A stretch of 32,764 bases of DNA from Thermomonas hydrothermalis (GTDB lineage Bacteria; Pseudomonadota; Gammaproteobacteria; Xanthomonadales; Xanthomonadaceae). The notes under the pieces were generated by a model. The model saw only the letters and a list, made by a program, of their open reading frames with translations, did no database searches and was not told the origin of the DNA. Location: positions 1 to 32,764 of the forward strand of contig NZ_FQUK01000029.1 of assembly GCF_900129205.1 (NCBI RefSeq), read 5' to 3'. Positions 11,153 to 19,676 of this stretch are shown in pieces; the first letter of the stretch is position 1; the number at the start of each line of letters is the position of its first letter. The position numbers and the translations under genes were made by a program.

Positions 11153-11193
11153 CCGCAGGTCAGGGTGTGTGTGCTCTGGCCTGCGGTCGTTTT
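11153..11193 (+). terminator. Candidate intrinsic terminator after ftsH
   Basis: An 11-bp stem (11153-11163 with 11176-11186, one G-U pair) encloses a 12-nt loop and is followed by TCGTTTT. It lies between ftsH and folP. The T-tract is short, so partial termination or read-through into folP is likely. Confidence 0.5.
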
Positions 11194-11207
11194 GAGGAAC
11201 AGTCGTC

Positions 11208-12104
11208 ATGTTCGACACCTGTCCAACGCTTGACTGCAATGGTCGGCTGCTGCGGTTGGATCGACCGCGGGTGATGGGCATCGTCAATGTCACCCCGGAT
11301 TCGTTCTCAGATGGTGGCGCCCACTTCGAGCCGGAGGCCGCCATTGCTCATGGTCTGCGCCTGGTGGAGGAGGGCGCAGACCTGCTCGACGTCGGCGGCG
11401 AGTCCACCCGTCCGGGTGCCGAACCGGTGCCGGTCGAGGAAGAGCTCCGGCGGGTGTTGCCGGTGATCGAAGGGCTGGCCGCACGGGTGCCGGTGCCGAT
11501 CAGCATCGATACCCGGCACGCCGAGGTCATGCGGGCGGCAGTCGCCGCGGGGGCCGGCATGATCAATGACGTGCAGGCCCTGCGTGGGCCGGACGCGCTG
11601 GACACGGCGGCCGCACTCGGGGTGCCGGTGGTGCTGGTGCACATGCGCGGCGAACCGCAGACGATGCAGGCAGCACCGGAATACGCCGATGTGGTCGGCG
11701 AGGTGCATCGCTTCCTGGCCGAGCGCCTGTTTGCCTGCGAGCTGGCCGGTATCCCCAAGCGCAAGATCGTGGTCGATCCCGGCTTCGGGTTTGGCAAGAC
11801 CACCGCCCACAATCTGGCGCTGCTGGCGCATTTGCGTCGTTTCACCGAGCTGGGCGTGCCGGTGCTGGCGGGGCTGTCGCGCAAGCGCAGTATCGGCGAG
11901 CTGACGGGGCGCGAACGGCCGCAGGACCGGGTGGCGGGGTCGCTTGCGGCCCATGTGCTGGCGGTGCAGAACGGCGCCCAACTGGTGCGCGTCCATGACG
12001 TGGCCGCCACCGTCGATGCCCTCAAGGTCTGGCAGGCGGTGGCCGCGGTGCCGGCGGCACGTCACGAGACCGCCCGACCGGCACTGGCCTGGCCGGACGA
12101 ATGA
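11208..12104 (+). CDS. folP: Dihydropteroate synthase FolP
   Basis: FolP condenses 6-hydroxymethyl-7,8-dihydropterin pyrophosphate with p-aminobenzoate to give dihydropteroate in folate synthesis; it is the sulfonamide target. The 298-residue TIM-barrel protein shows the pterin-binding signatures NVTPDSFSDGG (27-37) and DVGGESTRPG (61-70). It also has SIDTRHAEV, the VVDPGFGFGKT loop and the GLSRKRSIGELTGR segment that binds substrate. A GAGGA motif 8 nt before ATG 11208 serves as ribosome binding site. It follows ftsH as in many gammaproteobacteria, but the glmM gene that often comes next is absent; an amino acid permease follows instead. Confidence 0.97.
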   Translation: MFDTCPTLDCNGRLLRLDRPRVMGIVNVTPDSFSDGGAHFEPEAAIAHGLRLVEEGADLLDVGGESTRPGAEPVPVEEELRRVLPVIEGLAARVPVPISIDTRHAEVMRAAVAAGAGMINDVQALRGPDALDTAAALGVPVVLVHMRGEPQTMQAAPEYADVVGEVHRFLAERLFACELAGIPKRKIVVDPGFGFGKTTAHNLALLAHLRRFTELGVPVLAGLSRKRSIGELTGRERPQDRVAGSLAAHVLAVQNGAQLVRVHDVAATVDALKVWQAVAAVPAARHETARPALAWPDE

Positions 12105-12222
12105 CTGCAACGCGCCTCTGACCAGATCCCCGCGCTGCCTGTCTCGATCATCCTGACTCGCTATCGCATTGCCGGCAGTGATGCGGCACACTGCCTGCCG
12201 TTTGACCGGAGCGGGTAGGACG

Positions 12223-13662
12223 ATGCTGCAGACATGGTTGCGACGCAAAGATATCGACAAGGTCACCGCGCATGCGCCGGGGCAGCGGCTGGTGCCCACC
12301 CTGAGCTGGCCGCACCTGATCGCGCTGGGGATCGGCGCCATCGTCGGCACCGGCATCTACACCCTGATCGGGGTGGGCGCCGACAAGGCCGGCCCGGCGG
12401 TGCTGCTGTCGTTCGTGATTGCCGGCCTGGTCTGTGCCTGCGCCGCCCTGGCCTATGCCGAGCTGGCGACCCTGATGCCCGCTGCCGGCAGTGCCTACAC
12501 CTACAGCTACGCGGTGCTGGGTGAGCTGGTCGCCTGGGTGGTCGGCTGGAGCCTGATCCTGGAATACACCCTGGTGGTGAGTACGGTGGCCGTGGGCTGG
12601 TCGGGGTATTTCGTCGGCTTTCTGCACTGGCTGCAACAACACACCGGCTGGAACGTGCTGTTGCCACAGGCGCTGGCAGCCGGGCCACATGCCGGCGGGC
12701 TGATCAACCTGCCGGCGATCCTGATCATTTTCGTGGTGGCCGGCGCCTTGTTGATCGGCACCCGTGAGAGTGCCACGGCCAATGCGGTGCTGGTGGTCGC
12801 CAAGCTGGTGGCGCTGGCAGTGTTCGTGGTGGTGGCGCTGCCGGCGTTCGATCCAAACAACCTGCACCCGTTCATGCCCTATGGCTTTGGCAAATCGCTC
12901 GGGCCGGATGGTGTCGAGCGCGGGGTCATGGCAGCGGCGGCGATCATCTTTTTCGCGTTCTACGGGTTTGACGCCATCTCCACCGCGGCCGAGGAAACCC
13001 GTGACCCGGGGCGCAACCTGTCGATCGGTATCGTTGGCTCGATGGTCGGCTGCACGCTGATCTATCTGCTGGTGGCGCTGGCAGCGGTCGGTGCCATGCC
13101 CTACACCGCGTTTTCCCAGAGTGCCGAACCGCTGGCGCTGATCATGCGCCAGCTCGGCCATGGCAATGCGGCGCTGGTGATCGGCGTGGTGGCGATGGCG
13201 GCGCTGCCGACCGTGCTGCTGGCGTTCTTTTACGGGCAGAGCCGGATCTTCTTCGTGATGGCCCGCGATGGTTTGCTGCCGCATGGTCTGGCCCGGGTGG
13301 GGCGGCGCGGCACGCCGGTTGCGATCACCGTGTTCACCGCGGTGCTGACCGCGGCACTGGCGGGCGTGGCGCGGCTGGACGAGATCGCGGCCCTGGCCAA
13401 TGCCGGCACTCTGATTGCCTTCACTGCGGTGGCAGTCTGTCTGCTGGTGCTGAGAGTGCGCGATCCGCAGCGGCCACGCGTGTTCCGCACGCCGCTGGCC
13501 TGGCTGGTCGGCCCGCTGGCGATCGTCGGCTGCCTCTACCTGTTCTACAGCCTGCCGCAGCGCACCCAGCTCTGGTGCCTGCTCTGGAACGGCATCGGCC
13601 TGCTGGTGTATCTGCTGTACGCACGCCGGCACAGCCTGCTGGGGCTGGGGCGCGACGCCTGA
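12223..13662 (+). CDS. APC-superfamily amino acid permease
   Basis: This 479-residue inner-membrane transporter belongs to the amino acid-polyamine-organocation superfamily and most resembles the cationic amino acid transporter (CAT/YfnA) group. The first membrane helix carries the substrate-backbone-binding signature [15 protein letters not shown] (36-50). The central [28 protein letters not shown] block is the conserved TM6 and following loop, and the helices continue to the C-terminus for about 12 in all. The substrate cannot be fixed from sequence. I prefer ATG 12223, preceded by GTAGGA, over an upstream in-frame ATG at 12169. It ends one nucleotide before the GTG start of miaA, so the two may be co-transcribed. 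Confidence 0.9.
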   Translation: MLQTWLRRKDIDKVTAHAPGQRLVPTLSWPHLIALGIGAIVGTGIYTLIGVGADKAGPAVLLSFVIAGLVCACAALAYAELATLMPAAGSAYTYSYAVLGELVAWVVGWSLILEYTLVVSTVAVGWSGYFVGFLHWLQQHTGWNVLLPQALAAGPHAGGLINLPAILIIFVVAGALLIGTRESATANAVLVVAKLVALAVFVVVALPAFDPNNLHPFMPYGFGKSLGPDGVERGVMAAAAIIFFAFYGFDAISTAAEETRDPGRNLSIGIVGSMVGCTLIYLLVALAAVGAMPYTAFSQSAEPLALIMRQLGHGNAALVIGVVAMAALPTVLLAFFYGQSRIFFVMARDGLLPHGLARVGRRGTPVAITVFTAVLTAALAGVARLDEIAALANAGTLIAFTAVAVCLLVLRVRDPQRPRVFRTPLAWLVGPLAIVGCLYLFYSLPQRTQLWCLLWNGIGLLVYLLYARRHSLLGLGRDA

Positions 13663-13663
13663 C

Positions 13664-14638
13664 GTGGCCATGGGGCTGGATACCCGGCCGCGGGCGATTG
13701 CGCTGATGGGCCCGACCGCGTCGGGCAAGAGCGCCTATGCCCTCACGCTGGCACAACGGCTGGGCGGGGAGATCGTCAGCGTCGATTCGGCGCTGGTCTA
13801 TCGCGGTCTGGACATCGGGTCTGCCAAGCCCAGCCGCGAGGAGCGGGCGCGGGTGCCGCACCATCTGCTTGATCTGCGTGCGCCCTGGGAGCCGTATTCG
13901 GCGGCCGAGTTTGCGGCGGACGCCCGGGCCGCCATTGATGACATCGTGGCGCGTGGCCGGGTTCCGATCCTGGCTGGCGGCACCGGGCTGTATTTCCGCG
14001 CCCTGCTGGACGGGTTGTCCGACATGCCGCCCGCGGATCCTGCGCTACGGGCGGCGATTGCCGATCAGGCCCAGGCGCAGGGCTGGGTCGCACTGCATGC
14101 CGAGCTTGCCCAGGTCGATCCTGCCGCCGCTGCGCGTATCCATCCCACCGATGCCCAGCGCATCCAGCGTGCGTTGGAGGTCTATCGCCTAAGCGGTCGC
14201 CCGATCAGCGACTGGCAGCGCAACGCCCAGGGTGCCCGGTTGCCGGTGAAGGTGCTGAAGCTGGTGCTGGCCCCAGCCCAGCGCGAGGCGTTGCACGCGC
14301 GCATCAAGGCGCGTTTCGATGCCATGCTGGAAGCCGGTTTCCTGGACGAGGTGCGGGCCCTGCGGGCCTTGCCGCCCCTGGCCGCGCATCCGGATCCGCT
14401 GGCGTTGCCGGCCTTGCGCGCGGTCGGCTACCGGCAAGCCTGGGAGCATCTGGAGGGTCTCACCAGTTTCGACGCATTCCGTGCGCGCGCGCTCGCCGCG
14501 ACCCGCCAGCTGGCCAAGCGGCAATACACCTGGCTGCGCGCCGAGCTCGATGCCCGCTGGTTCGATCCGCTGTCCGGACAGGACGCCCTCGATGCCGCAG
14601 TGGACGGCTTTCTTGGCCGCACCAATGCACGCCGCTGA
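13664..14638 (+). CDS. miaA: tRNA dimethylallyltransferase MiaA
   Basis: MiaA transfers a dimethylallyl group to N6 of A37 in tRNAs reading UNN codons. The 324-residue protein has the P-loop GPTASGKS (16-23), the [17 protein letters not shown] substrate segment beginning at D41, [22 protein letters not shown], and the C-terminal [12 protein letters not shown] tRNA-binding motif. Either GTG 13664 or ATG 13670 could start translation (they differ by two residues); neither has a strong Shine-Dalgarno. The 1-nt gap to the permease stop suggests coupling. It precedes hfq as in E. coli, where miaA-hfq-hflX-hflK-hflC is a well-known superoperon. Confidence 0.97.
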   Translation: MAMGLDTRPRAIALMGPTASGKSAYALTLAQRLGGEIVSVDSALVYRGLDIGSAKPSREERARVPHHLLDLRAPWEPYSAAEFAADARAAIDDIVARGRVPILAGGTGLYFRALLDGLSDMPPADPALRAAIADQAQAQGWVALHAELAQVDPAAAARIHPTDAQRIQRALEVYRLSGRPISDWQRNAQGARLPVKVLKLVLAPAQREALHARIKARFDAMLEAGFLDEVRALRALPPLAAHPDPLALPALRAVGYRQAWEHLEGLTSFDAFRARALAATRQLAKRQYTWLRAELDARWFDPLSGQDALDAAVDGFLGRTNARR

Positions 14639-14667
14639 GGGGGCTTTCGGTATACCCGGCTTTTGCG

Positions 14668-14691
14668 GGCGTGGATGTTCGCGTCCACGCC
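14668..14691. repeat. 8-bp hairpin in the miaA-hfq spacer
   Basis: GGCGTGGA at 14668-14675 is the exact inverse of TCCACGCC at 14684-14691, with an 8-nt loop. No T-run follows on either strand, so it is a poor intrinsic terminator; it may be part of the hfq leader or a processing site. An hfq promoter is expected in the 142-bp spacer but I cannot pinpoint it. Confidence 0.45.
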
Positions 14692-14780
14692 GGTCTGCGT
14701 TACCATCCCCGATGCGCGCGGTGAATGCGCGTACTGGCGTGTGTCATACCAACAACAAACAGACAGCCACAGGGAACTCC

Positions 14781-15059
14781 ATGTCGAAATCGCCCTCCCT
14801 CCAGGACCCTTTCCTGAACGCCCTGCGTCGTGAGCGCGTGCCGGTCTCGATCTATCTGGTGAATGGCATCAAGCTGCAGGGGACGATCGAGTCGTTCGAC
14901 CAGTTCGTGGTCCTGCTGCGCAATACCGTCAGCCAGATGATCTACAAGCACGCCATCTCCACCGTGGTGCCGGCGCGCAATGTGCGCCTGGGGCCGGGAG
15001 GTGGGGCGGTGGAGGCCGCCGAAATGGCCGGTGCCGCCGCAGCCGAGGCGAGCGAATGA
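14781..15059 (+). CDS. hfq: RNA chaperone Hfq
   Basis: Hfq forms a hexameric ring that helps small RNAs pair with mRNAs and influences RNA stability. The 92-residue protein begins [20 protein letters not shown], then shows the Sm1 block [20 protein letters not shown] and the Sm2 block with [12 protein letters not shown], all matching the family. The C-terminal tail after residue 73 is short and rich in Ala and Glu ([12 protein letters not shown]), unlike the longer E. coli tail but usual for related lineages. An AGGGAA ribosome binding site lies just upstream of ATG 14781. It sits between miaA and hflX. Confidence 0.98.
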   Translation: MSKSPSLQDPFLNALRRERVPVSIYLVNGIKLQGTIESFDQFVVLLRNTVSQMIYKHAISTVVPARNVRLGPGGGAVEAAEMAGAAAAEASE

Positions 15060-15115
15060 CGGCGGCGGGCCGTGGCGGCTTGCAAAGCGGCTGCGGCCGC
15101 CCCATGTGAAGGTCG

Positions 15116-16450
15116 ATGCCCAGCCAATTGTTCGAACGTTCGCGCGGTGGTGAAAACGCGCTGCTGATCCAGCCCCATGCCGGTGGGCCGCCTGCGGACG
15201 ATGTGTTGGAGGAGTTTGCCGAACTGGCCCGATCGGCCGGCGCCAGTGTGGCCGGTGTGCTGACCGCGCGGATCGACCGCCCCAATCCCGCCACCCTGAT
15301 CGGCAGCGGCAAGCTGGAAGAAGCCAAGGCCGCCTGCGAGGCGGTCGGTGCCGATCTGGTGCTGGTCAACCATGCCCTGACCCCGATCCAGGAACGCAAC
15401 CTGGAAAAGGCGCTGGAGCGGCGGGTGGTGGACCGCACCGGGCTGATCCTGGACATCTTTGCCCAACGTGCGCGCAGCCACGAGGGCAAGCTCCAGGTCG
15501 AGCTTGCCCAGCTGCGTCATATCGCCACGCGTCTGGTGCGTGGCTGGACGCACCTGGAGCGTCAGCGCGGCGGTGCGATCGGCCTGCGCGGCCCCGGCGA
15601 GACCCAGCTGGAAACCGACCGCCGCTTGTTGCAGAAACGCGTGGAGATTTTGCAAAAGCGGCTGGAAAAGGTCGAAGTGCAGCGTGCACAGATGCGGCGT
15701 GCGCGGGTGCGCAGCGCACTGCCGCGGGTGGCGCTGGTGGGCTATACCAATGCCGGCAAATCGACCCTGTTCAATGCCCTGACCGGGGCGGACGCATACG
15801 CGGCCGACCAGCTGTTTGCCACCCTCGACCCGACCGTGCGCCGGGTCAACCTCGACGTGGGGGCGGTGGTGCTGGCCGATACAGTCGGCTTTGTCCGCGA
15901 CCTGCCGCACGAACTGGTGGCGGCGTTCCGCTCGACCCTGGGCGAGGCACGCGAGGCGGATCTGCTGTTGCACGTGGTCGATGCCGCCGATCCGCTGCGC
16001 GAGGAACGAATCGCCCAGGTGGACGCCGTGCTGCAGGACATCGGCGCGGGCGAGCTGCCGCAGCTGCTGGTGTTCAACAAGATCGACCGGATCGACGGGG
16101 CCCGCCCGCGGCTGGACGCGCATGCCTCGCGCCCGGCGGTCTGGCTGTCGGCGCGCGAGCGCCTTGGCCTGACCCTGTTGGGCGAGGCCTTGGGCGAACG
16201 GCTGGGGCTGCGTCGCCTGACCGGCACCCTGCGTCTGCCGCCCGATGCCGGACGCCTGCGCGCCCGCCTGCTGGCACTGGGGGGCGTGCGTGCCGAGCAG
16301 CATGATGCCGATGGCTGGACACTGCAGATCGATCTGCCACTGACCGAGGCGCGTCGGATCGCATCCCAACCCGACGGGCAGCCGCTGCGTTCCCTGCTGC
16401 AGGCGCTGCCATCAACGCCACCCACTGATCCCGTAGAATCCCCGGCATGA
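15116..16450 (+). CDS. hflX: Ribosome-rescue GTPase HflX
   Basis: HflX is a GTPase that binds the 50S subunit and can split stalled or heat-damaged ribosomes. The 444-residue protein has the N-terminal HflX domain (LIGSGKLEE; VVDRTGLILDIFAQRA), a coiled-coil linker with GPGETQLETDRR, and then the G domain. The G-domain motifs are G1 GYTNAGKS (209-216), G2 around DPTVRRV, G3 DTVGFVRDLP and G4 NKID. An AAGG sequence precedes the ATG. Its stop overlaps the hflK start (ATGA), indicating translational coupling. The family-typical C-terminal domain is present and no motif is degraded. Confidence 0.97.
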   Translation: MPSQLFERSRGGENALLIQPHAGGPPADDVLEEFAELARSAGASVAGVLTARIDRPNPATLIGSGKLEEAKAACEAVGADLVLVNHALTPIQERNLEKALERRVVDRTGLILDIFAQRARSHEGKLQVELAQLRHIATRLVRGWTHLERQRGGAIGLRGPGETQLETDRRLLQKRVEILQKRLEKVEVQRAQMRRARVRSALPRVALVGYTNAGKSTLFNALTGADAYAADQLFATLDPTVRRVNLDVGAVVLADTVGFVRDLPHELVAAFRSTLGEAREADLLLHVVDAADPLREERIAQVDAVLQDIGAGELPQLLVFNKIDRIDGARPRLDAHASRPAVWLSARERLGLTLLGEALGERLGLRRLTGTLRLPPDAGRLRARLLALGGVRAEQHDADGWTLQIDLPLTEARRIASQPDGQPLRSLLQALPSTPPTDPVESPA

Positions 16451-17565
16451 CGACACGACACGATGGCCCGCGCGGGCCCAAGGTACTTTGGATGGCCTGG
16501 AACCGGCCCGGTAACACGGGCGGCACCTCCGGGCGCGGCGGCATGGGGCGGTGGTTCGATGTCCTGCCGGGGCTTGGTGATGGCAGCCCGATGCGCTGGG
16601 CCGGATTGCTGCTCGCCCTGTGGCTGGTGTTCAACTGTTTCGTTCTGGTGGCCGAACAGCAACGCGGCGTGGTGCTGCGTTTTGGTCGCTTCGACCGGGT
16701 CATGCAGCCGGGGCCGAACTTCAAACTGCCCTGGCCGATCGAGCGGGTCATCAAGGTCAACGCCACCCAGATCAAAAACTACGAGGATCGGGTGCCGGTG
16801 TTGACCCGCGACGAAAACATCGTCGAAGTGGCGGTCAACGTCCAGTACCGGGTGGCCGATCCGGTGCTGTACCTGTTTGGTACCCGTAATGCGGACGAAG
16901 TGCTCAAGCAGGCGGCGCTGAGCACGGTTCGCGAGCAGGTCGGCCGTTCCGATCTGGACACCGTGCTGGGCGCGCGCGAACAGCTCGCCGTGGCTGCGCG
17001 TGAGCGCTTGCAGAAGTCGCTTGTGACCTATCGCACCGGATTGACCGTCACCGAACTCAATCTCCCGGACGCACGGCCGCCGCAACAGGTCAAGCCGGCA
17101 TTCGATGATGTCAACAGCGCCCAGCAGGACAAGGAACGGCTGATTTCCGAATCGCGTGCCTATGCCGCCAAGGTAGTGCCCGAGGCACGCGGCCAGGCGG
17201 CGCGGGTGCGTACTGTCGCCCAGGGCTACAAAGAATCTGTGATCGCCCGTGCCCAGGGTGATGCGGAGCGCTTCAGCCTGTTGGTGGCGCAGTACAAGAG
17301 CGCCCCTGAGGTGACCCGCAAGCGGCTGTGGCTGGAAACCGTGCAGGAGGTGCTGGCGAATAACCGTAAGGTGATTGGCGGCGATGGCCGGCAGCTGATT
17401 TATGTGCCGATGCCCGCTGCTGCGACCTCGGCAGGGGCTACCGCGCCGTTGCTGACACCCGAGCAGCTGGCTCCACAGATGCAGCCGGCACCGGAGGATG
17501 ACGCGTCGTCAGGCAGGCCCGTACGCAGCGGCCGGCCCGCCGGACGTGAGGAGGTGGTGCGATGA
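16447..17565 (+). CDS. hflK: FtsH modulator subunit HflK
   Basis: HflK is a SPFH/band-7 membrane protein which, with HflC, forms a large periplasmic cage around FtsH and restrains its proteolysis of membrane proteins. The 372-residue product has a Gly-rich cytoplasmic N-terminus, one membrane helix (about 50-70, ending FVLVAEQQRGVVLRFGRFD) and the band-7 domain with PGPNFKLPWPIERV and TRDENIVEVAVNVQYRV. A helical region follows, and the tail is Pro/Ala/Arg-rich. The N-terminal segment is shorter than in E. coli. It overlaps hflX upstream and hflC downstream by 4 nt each, so all three are co-translated. Confidence 0.96.
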   Translation: MTTRHDGPRGPKVLWMAWNRPGNTGGTSGRGGMGRWFDVLPGLGDGSPMRWAGLLLALWLVFNCFVLVAEQQRGVVLRFGRFDRVMQPGPNFKLPWPIERVIKVNATQIKNYEDRVPVLTRDENIVEVAVNVQYRVADPVLYLFGTRNADEVLKQAALSTVREQVGRSDLDTVLGAREQLAVAARERLQKSLVTYRTGLTVTELNLPDARPPQQVKPAFDDVNSAQQDKERLISESRAYAAKVVPEARGQAARVRTVAQGYKESVIARAQGDAERFSLLVAQYKSAPEVTRKRLWLETVQEVLANNRKVIGGDGRQLIYVPMPAAATSAGATAPLLTPEQLAPQMQPAPEDDASSGRPVRSGRPAGREEVVR

Positions 17566-18425
17566 AGTTCCCGGCTTGGATGGCCACGGTGGTGGCTGCG
17601 TTGATCCTGCTGATGGGCTCGGTGTTCGTGGTGAGCGAAGGGCATACCGCCATCGTGCTCAACCTGGGCCGGGTCAGTCGTACCAACCTCGGCCCCGGCT
17701 TGCATTTCAAATGGCCGCTGGTGGAGAGCGCGCGCATTTTCGATCAGCGCCTGCAGGTGCTGCCGGCGGAGCCGGAGCGCTACCTGACGTCCGAACGCAA
17801 GGACGTCAGCGTGGATTTCTTCGCGATCGGCCAGATCATGGATGCGCGCGCGTTCTACCGCGCCACTGGCGGCGACGAATCTGCCGCTGTCGACCGTCTG
17901 GCACCGATCATCAAGGATGCGCTGCGCAACGAAATCAATGCCCGCACCCTGCAGCAGGCGGTGTCCGGTGACCGCACTGAGATCGTCAAAAGCCAGCTGA
18001 GCGTCATCAACCGGGGGGCCGCGACCCTGGGCATCCGCATCCTCGATCTGCGCATCAAGCAGCTGGATCTGCCGACCGACAGCCGAGTCATCGACGACGT
18101 GTACAACCGCATGCGCGCCCAGCGCCAGCAGGTGGCCAGCCGCCTGCGCGCCGAGGGGGCGGAGCAGGCCAACGAAATCCGCGCGGCGGCCGACCGTGAC
18201 CAGCAGGTGATCCTGGCCGAGGCCGAGCGCGACGCCCAAAAGCTGCGTGGCGAGGGTGACGCTGAAGCTGCCCGCATCTATGCCGAAGCGGCCAGCCGCG
18301 ACCCGGGCTTCTATGCCTTCCAGCGCAGTCTGGAGGCGTACCGCAAGGCCTTCTCGAAAGGCGATGGGGTGATCGTGCTGGATCGCAACGATCCCTTCCT
18401 GCAATACCTGCGCAGCGACCGCTGA
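17562..18425 (+). CDS. hflC: FtsH modulator subunit HflC
   Basis: HflC is the partner of HflK in the HflKC-FtsH supercomplex. The 287-residue protein begins with an uncleaved signal-anchor helix (about 6-24) leading to FVVSEGHTAIVLNLGRV. The band-7 domain follows (GPGLHFKWPLVESARIFDQRLQV; ERKDVSVDFFAIGQI), then the helical segment with DRDQQVILAEAERDAQKLRGEGDAEAARIYAEA typical of the family, and YAFQRSLEAYRKAF near the end. The start codon overlaps the hflK stop. The next gene, encoding a DUF2065 protein, follows after 3 nt, the same order as hflK-hflC-yjeT in E. coli. Confidence 0.97.
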   Translation: MKFPAWMATVVAALILLMGSVFVVSEGHTAIVLNLGRVSRTNLGPGLHFKWPLVESARIFDQRLQVLPAEPERYLTSERKDVSVDFFAIGQIMDARAFYRATGGDESAAVDRLAPIIKDALRNEINARTLQQAVSGDRTEIVKSQLSVINRGAATLGIRILDLRIKQLDLPTDSRVIDDVYNRMRAQRQQVASRLRAEGAEQANEIRAAADRDQQVILAEAERDAQKLRGEGDAEAARIYAEAASRDPGFYAFQRSLEAYRKAFSKGDGVIVLDRNDPFLQYLRSDR

Positions 18426-18428
18426 GCC

Positions 18429-18620
18429 ATGCGTGATCTGTGGGCGGCGCTGTGCCTGGTGGCGGTGATCGAGGGCTTGTTCCTGTTCGCCGCCCCGGCC
18501 GCCTGGAAGCGCACGGCAGCGCAGATGCTGACGCTGACCGATGCGCAGGTGCGCCGGGTTGGCGGCGTGGTGCTGCTGTTGGGCCTGCTGGCGCTGTGGC
18601 TGGTGCGCGGCAGCGGCTGA
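18429..18620 (+). CDS. DUF2065 small membrane protein (YjeT-like)
   Basis: This 63-residue protein has two predicted membrane helices (about 5-23 and 43-59) separated by the segment WKRTAAQMLTLTDAQVRRVGG, a pattern characteristic of DUF2065/YjeT. The function is unknown. The location directly after hflC is widely conserved and suggests a link to the HflKC-FtsH complex, but that is inference. It begins 3 nt after the hflC stop and is followed within 50 nt by a strong terminator, so it is the last gene of the miaA-hfq-hfl transcription unit. purA, which often comes next in relatives, is absent here. Confidence 0.9.
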   Translation: MRDLWAALCLVAVIEGLFLFAAPAAWKRTAAQMLTLTDAQVRRVGGVVLLLGLLALWLVRGSG

Positions 18621-18668
18621 CGCCGGCCGGTCGGGGCGGTCGCAAGCGCGCGTCGCGCAAGGGAGAAA

Positions 18669-18700
18669 CGAAAAAACCGCGCCTAAGCGCGGTTTTTTCG
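18669..18700 (+). terminator. Strong intrinsic terminator closing the hfl operon
   Basis: CGAAAAAACCGCGC, a CTAA loop and GCGCGGTTTTTTCG form a near-perfect GC-rich stem flanked by A6 and T6. It would stop transcription from the hfq-hflC operon. The symmetric A/T tracts mean it should also work on the minus strand, where it ends the tRNA-Asn transcript. Confidence 0.93.
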
Positions 18701-18735
18701 TCGCTCCAGACGGTTGCCTGAAGCCGGTTGCAAGA

Positions 18736-18812
18736 TGGCGCCCGAACTTGGACTCGAACCAAGGACCCCCTGATTAACAGTCAAGTGCTCTAACCAGCTG
18801 AGCTATTCGGGC
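18736..18812 (-). tRNA. tRNA-Asn (anticodon GTT)
   Basis: On the minus strand this folds as a complete tRNA. The acceptor stem is GCCCGAA/TTCGGGC, followed by the D arm with AGCTCAGCTGGTTAGAGC and the anticodon arm CTTGACTGTTAATCAGG with anticodon GTT. The T arm is CTTGGTTCGAGTCCAAG, the discriminator is G and the CCA end is encoded (18736-18738). A G discriminator is usual for tRNA-Asn. It is a single-gene unit with its own promoter upstream (18823-18852) and the bidirectional terminator downstream. Confidence 0.97.
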
Positions 18813-18822
18813 GAGGGCTCGC

Positions 18823-18852
18823 ATTGTATGCGGATCCCGCAGCGGGATGCAA
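18823..18852 (-). promoter_or_regulatory. Sigma-70-type promoter of tRNA-Asn
   Basis: On the minus strand TTGCAT (complement of 18847-18852) and TACAAT (complement of 18823-18828) are spaced by 18 nt, and the tRNA 5' end lies 11 nt beyond the -10. The start region is GC-rich (GCGAGCCCTCGC), as in stringently controlled stable-RNA promoters. The spacer holds the inverted repeat ATCCCGC/GCGGGAT. The -10 is strong; the -35 is weak. Confidence 0.65.
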
Positions 18853-18952
18853 GCGTGTGTATGAGTCCACCACCTTTGGCACTCGGGTGGGTGCTGGAGC
18901 AGGAAGTGTAGCGGGGGGCGCTGGCCGAGGGCGTGGTGGGGCAGCCCCGGCG

Positions 18953-19483
18953 TCAGCCTGGGCAGGGGAGGGGCTGGGTGATGAGCTGGCTGCGTGGCCG
19001 GCCGGCGTTGTTGACGATCACCTGGCCCACCAGCAGACCGGCCTGGTTGCAGATCGACAGGGTGAGGTTGGTGCCGGCGCTGCTGCCGTCCGGCAGATAG
19101 CGCAGTTGCTGGCGGCCGAGCGAGCTGGTGATGCGCAGCCGGTGGCTGGTCGGGGTCGATTCCACCCGCAGGATGTCCTCGGCCCGATCCACCCGGCGGT
19201 TGCCGTCCTCGTCCAGGAACAGCAGCCAGCCGCCGCTCCAGTCGCGGTCAGGTGTGCAGTGCAGGCCGTCCTGGCTGGGGCAGAGCACGGTGCGGCGGTT
19301 GTGGGTGATGGCGGTGATGCGGGCCAGCTGCATGTGGCTGGTGAGCGAGGTCATCGCGGTTCGGACGTGGTGGCGTTCGCTGACTCCGGCCAGGGTGGGC
19401 AGGGCCAACCCGGTCACCAGACAGAGGATCAGGCAGGTCAGCAGCAGTTCGAGCAGGCTGAATCCGGCGGGGCGTTGCAGCAT
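18953..19483 (-). CDS. GspH/FimT-family type IV pseudopilin
   Basis: This 176-residue protein starts [16 protein letters not shown]. It has a short leader ending in Gly7, prepilin peptidase cleavage before Phe8 and the invariant Glu at mature position 5, followed by a hydrophobic helix to about residue 27. The body has the GspH/FimT pattern: [31 protein letters not shown], then [18 protein letters not shown]. Such minor pseudopilins prime type IV pili or type II secretion pseudopili at the inner membrane, and some FimT proteins bind DNA for uptake. No other pilus gene is nearby. In-frame extension to 19678 adds a non-signal N-terminus and is rejected; the alternative start at 19513 would lengthen the leader. 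Confidence 0.88.
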   Translation of the reverse strand: MLQRPAGFSLLELLLTCLILCLVTGLALPTLAGVSERHHVRTAMTSLTSHMQLARITAITHNRRTVLCPSQDGLHCTPDRDWSGGWLLFLDEDGNRRVDRAEDILRVESTPTSHRLRITSSLGRQQLRYLPDGSSAGTNLTLSICNQAGLLVGQVIVNNAGRPRSQLITQPLPCPG

Positions 19484-19676
19484 GGCGGGGCTCCAGTGGA
19501 ACAGGTGTCCCATGCTGGCCGTTCGGGGTGTTGGCGGGGATCGGCGCAGTGCCGGCACCCTGGTCGGAAAAGTGCGAACGGCAAGGCCGGAGGTGGTGCC
19601 TGGGTCAGGTCGGGGCTTGCTGGGACGATGGGTCAGGGCGAGCGTACACTTGCCGATCGTTGGTTGCCTTGAACGC

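Noticed and set aside
12174-12195. GGCAGT/ACTGCC inverted repeat upstream of the permease
   Set aside because: It is only 6 bp with a 10-nt gap and no adjacent promoter that I can identify, so chance is likely.
19128-19676. N-terminal extension of uvrB by 183 codons
   Set aside because: UvrB homologues begin at about [12 protein letters not shown], and the extension is antisense to the pseudopilin gene.
19484-19676. Possible SOS (LexA) box upstream of uvrB
   Set aside because: I could not find CTG-N10-CAG in good context or the TTAGTA-type Xanthomonas palindrome.
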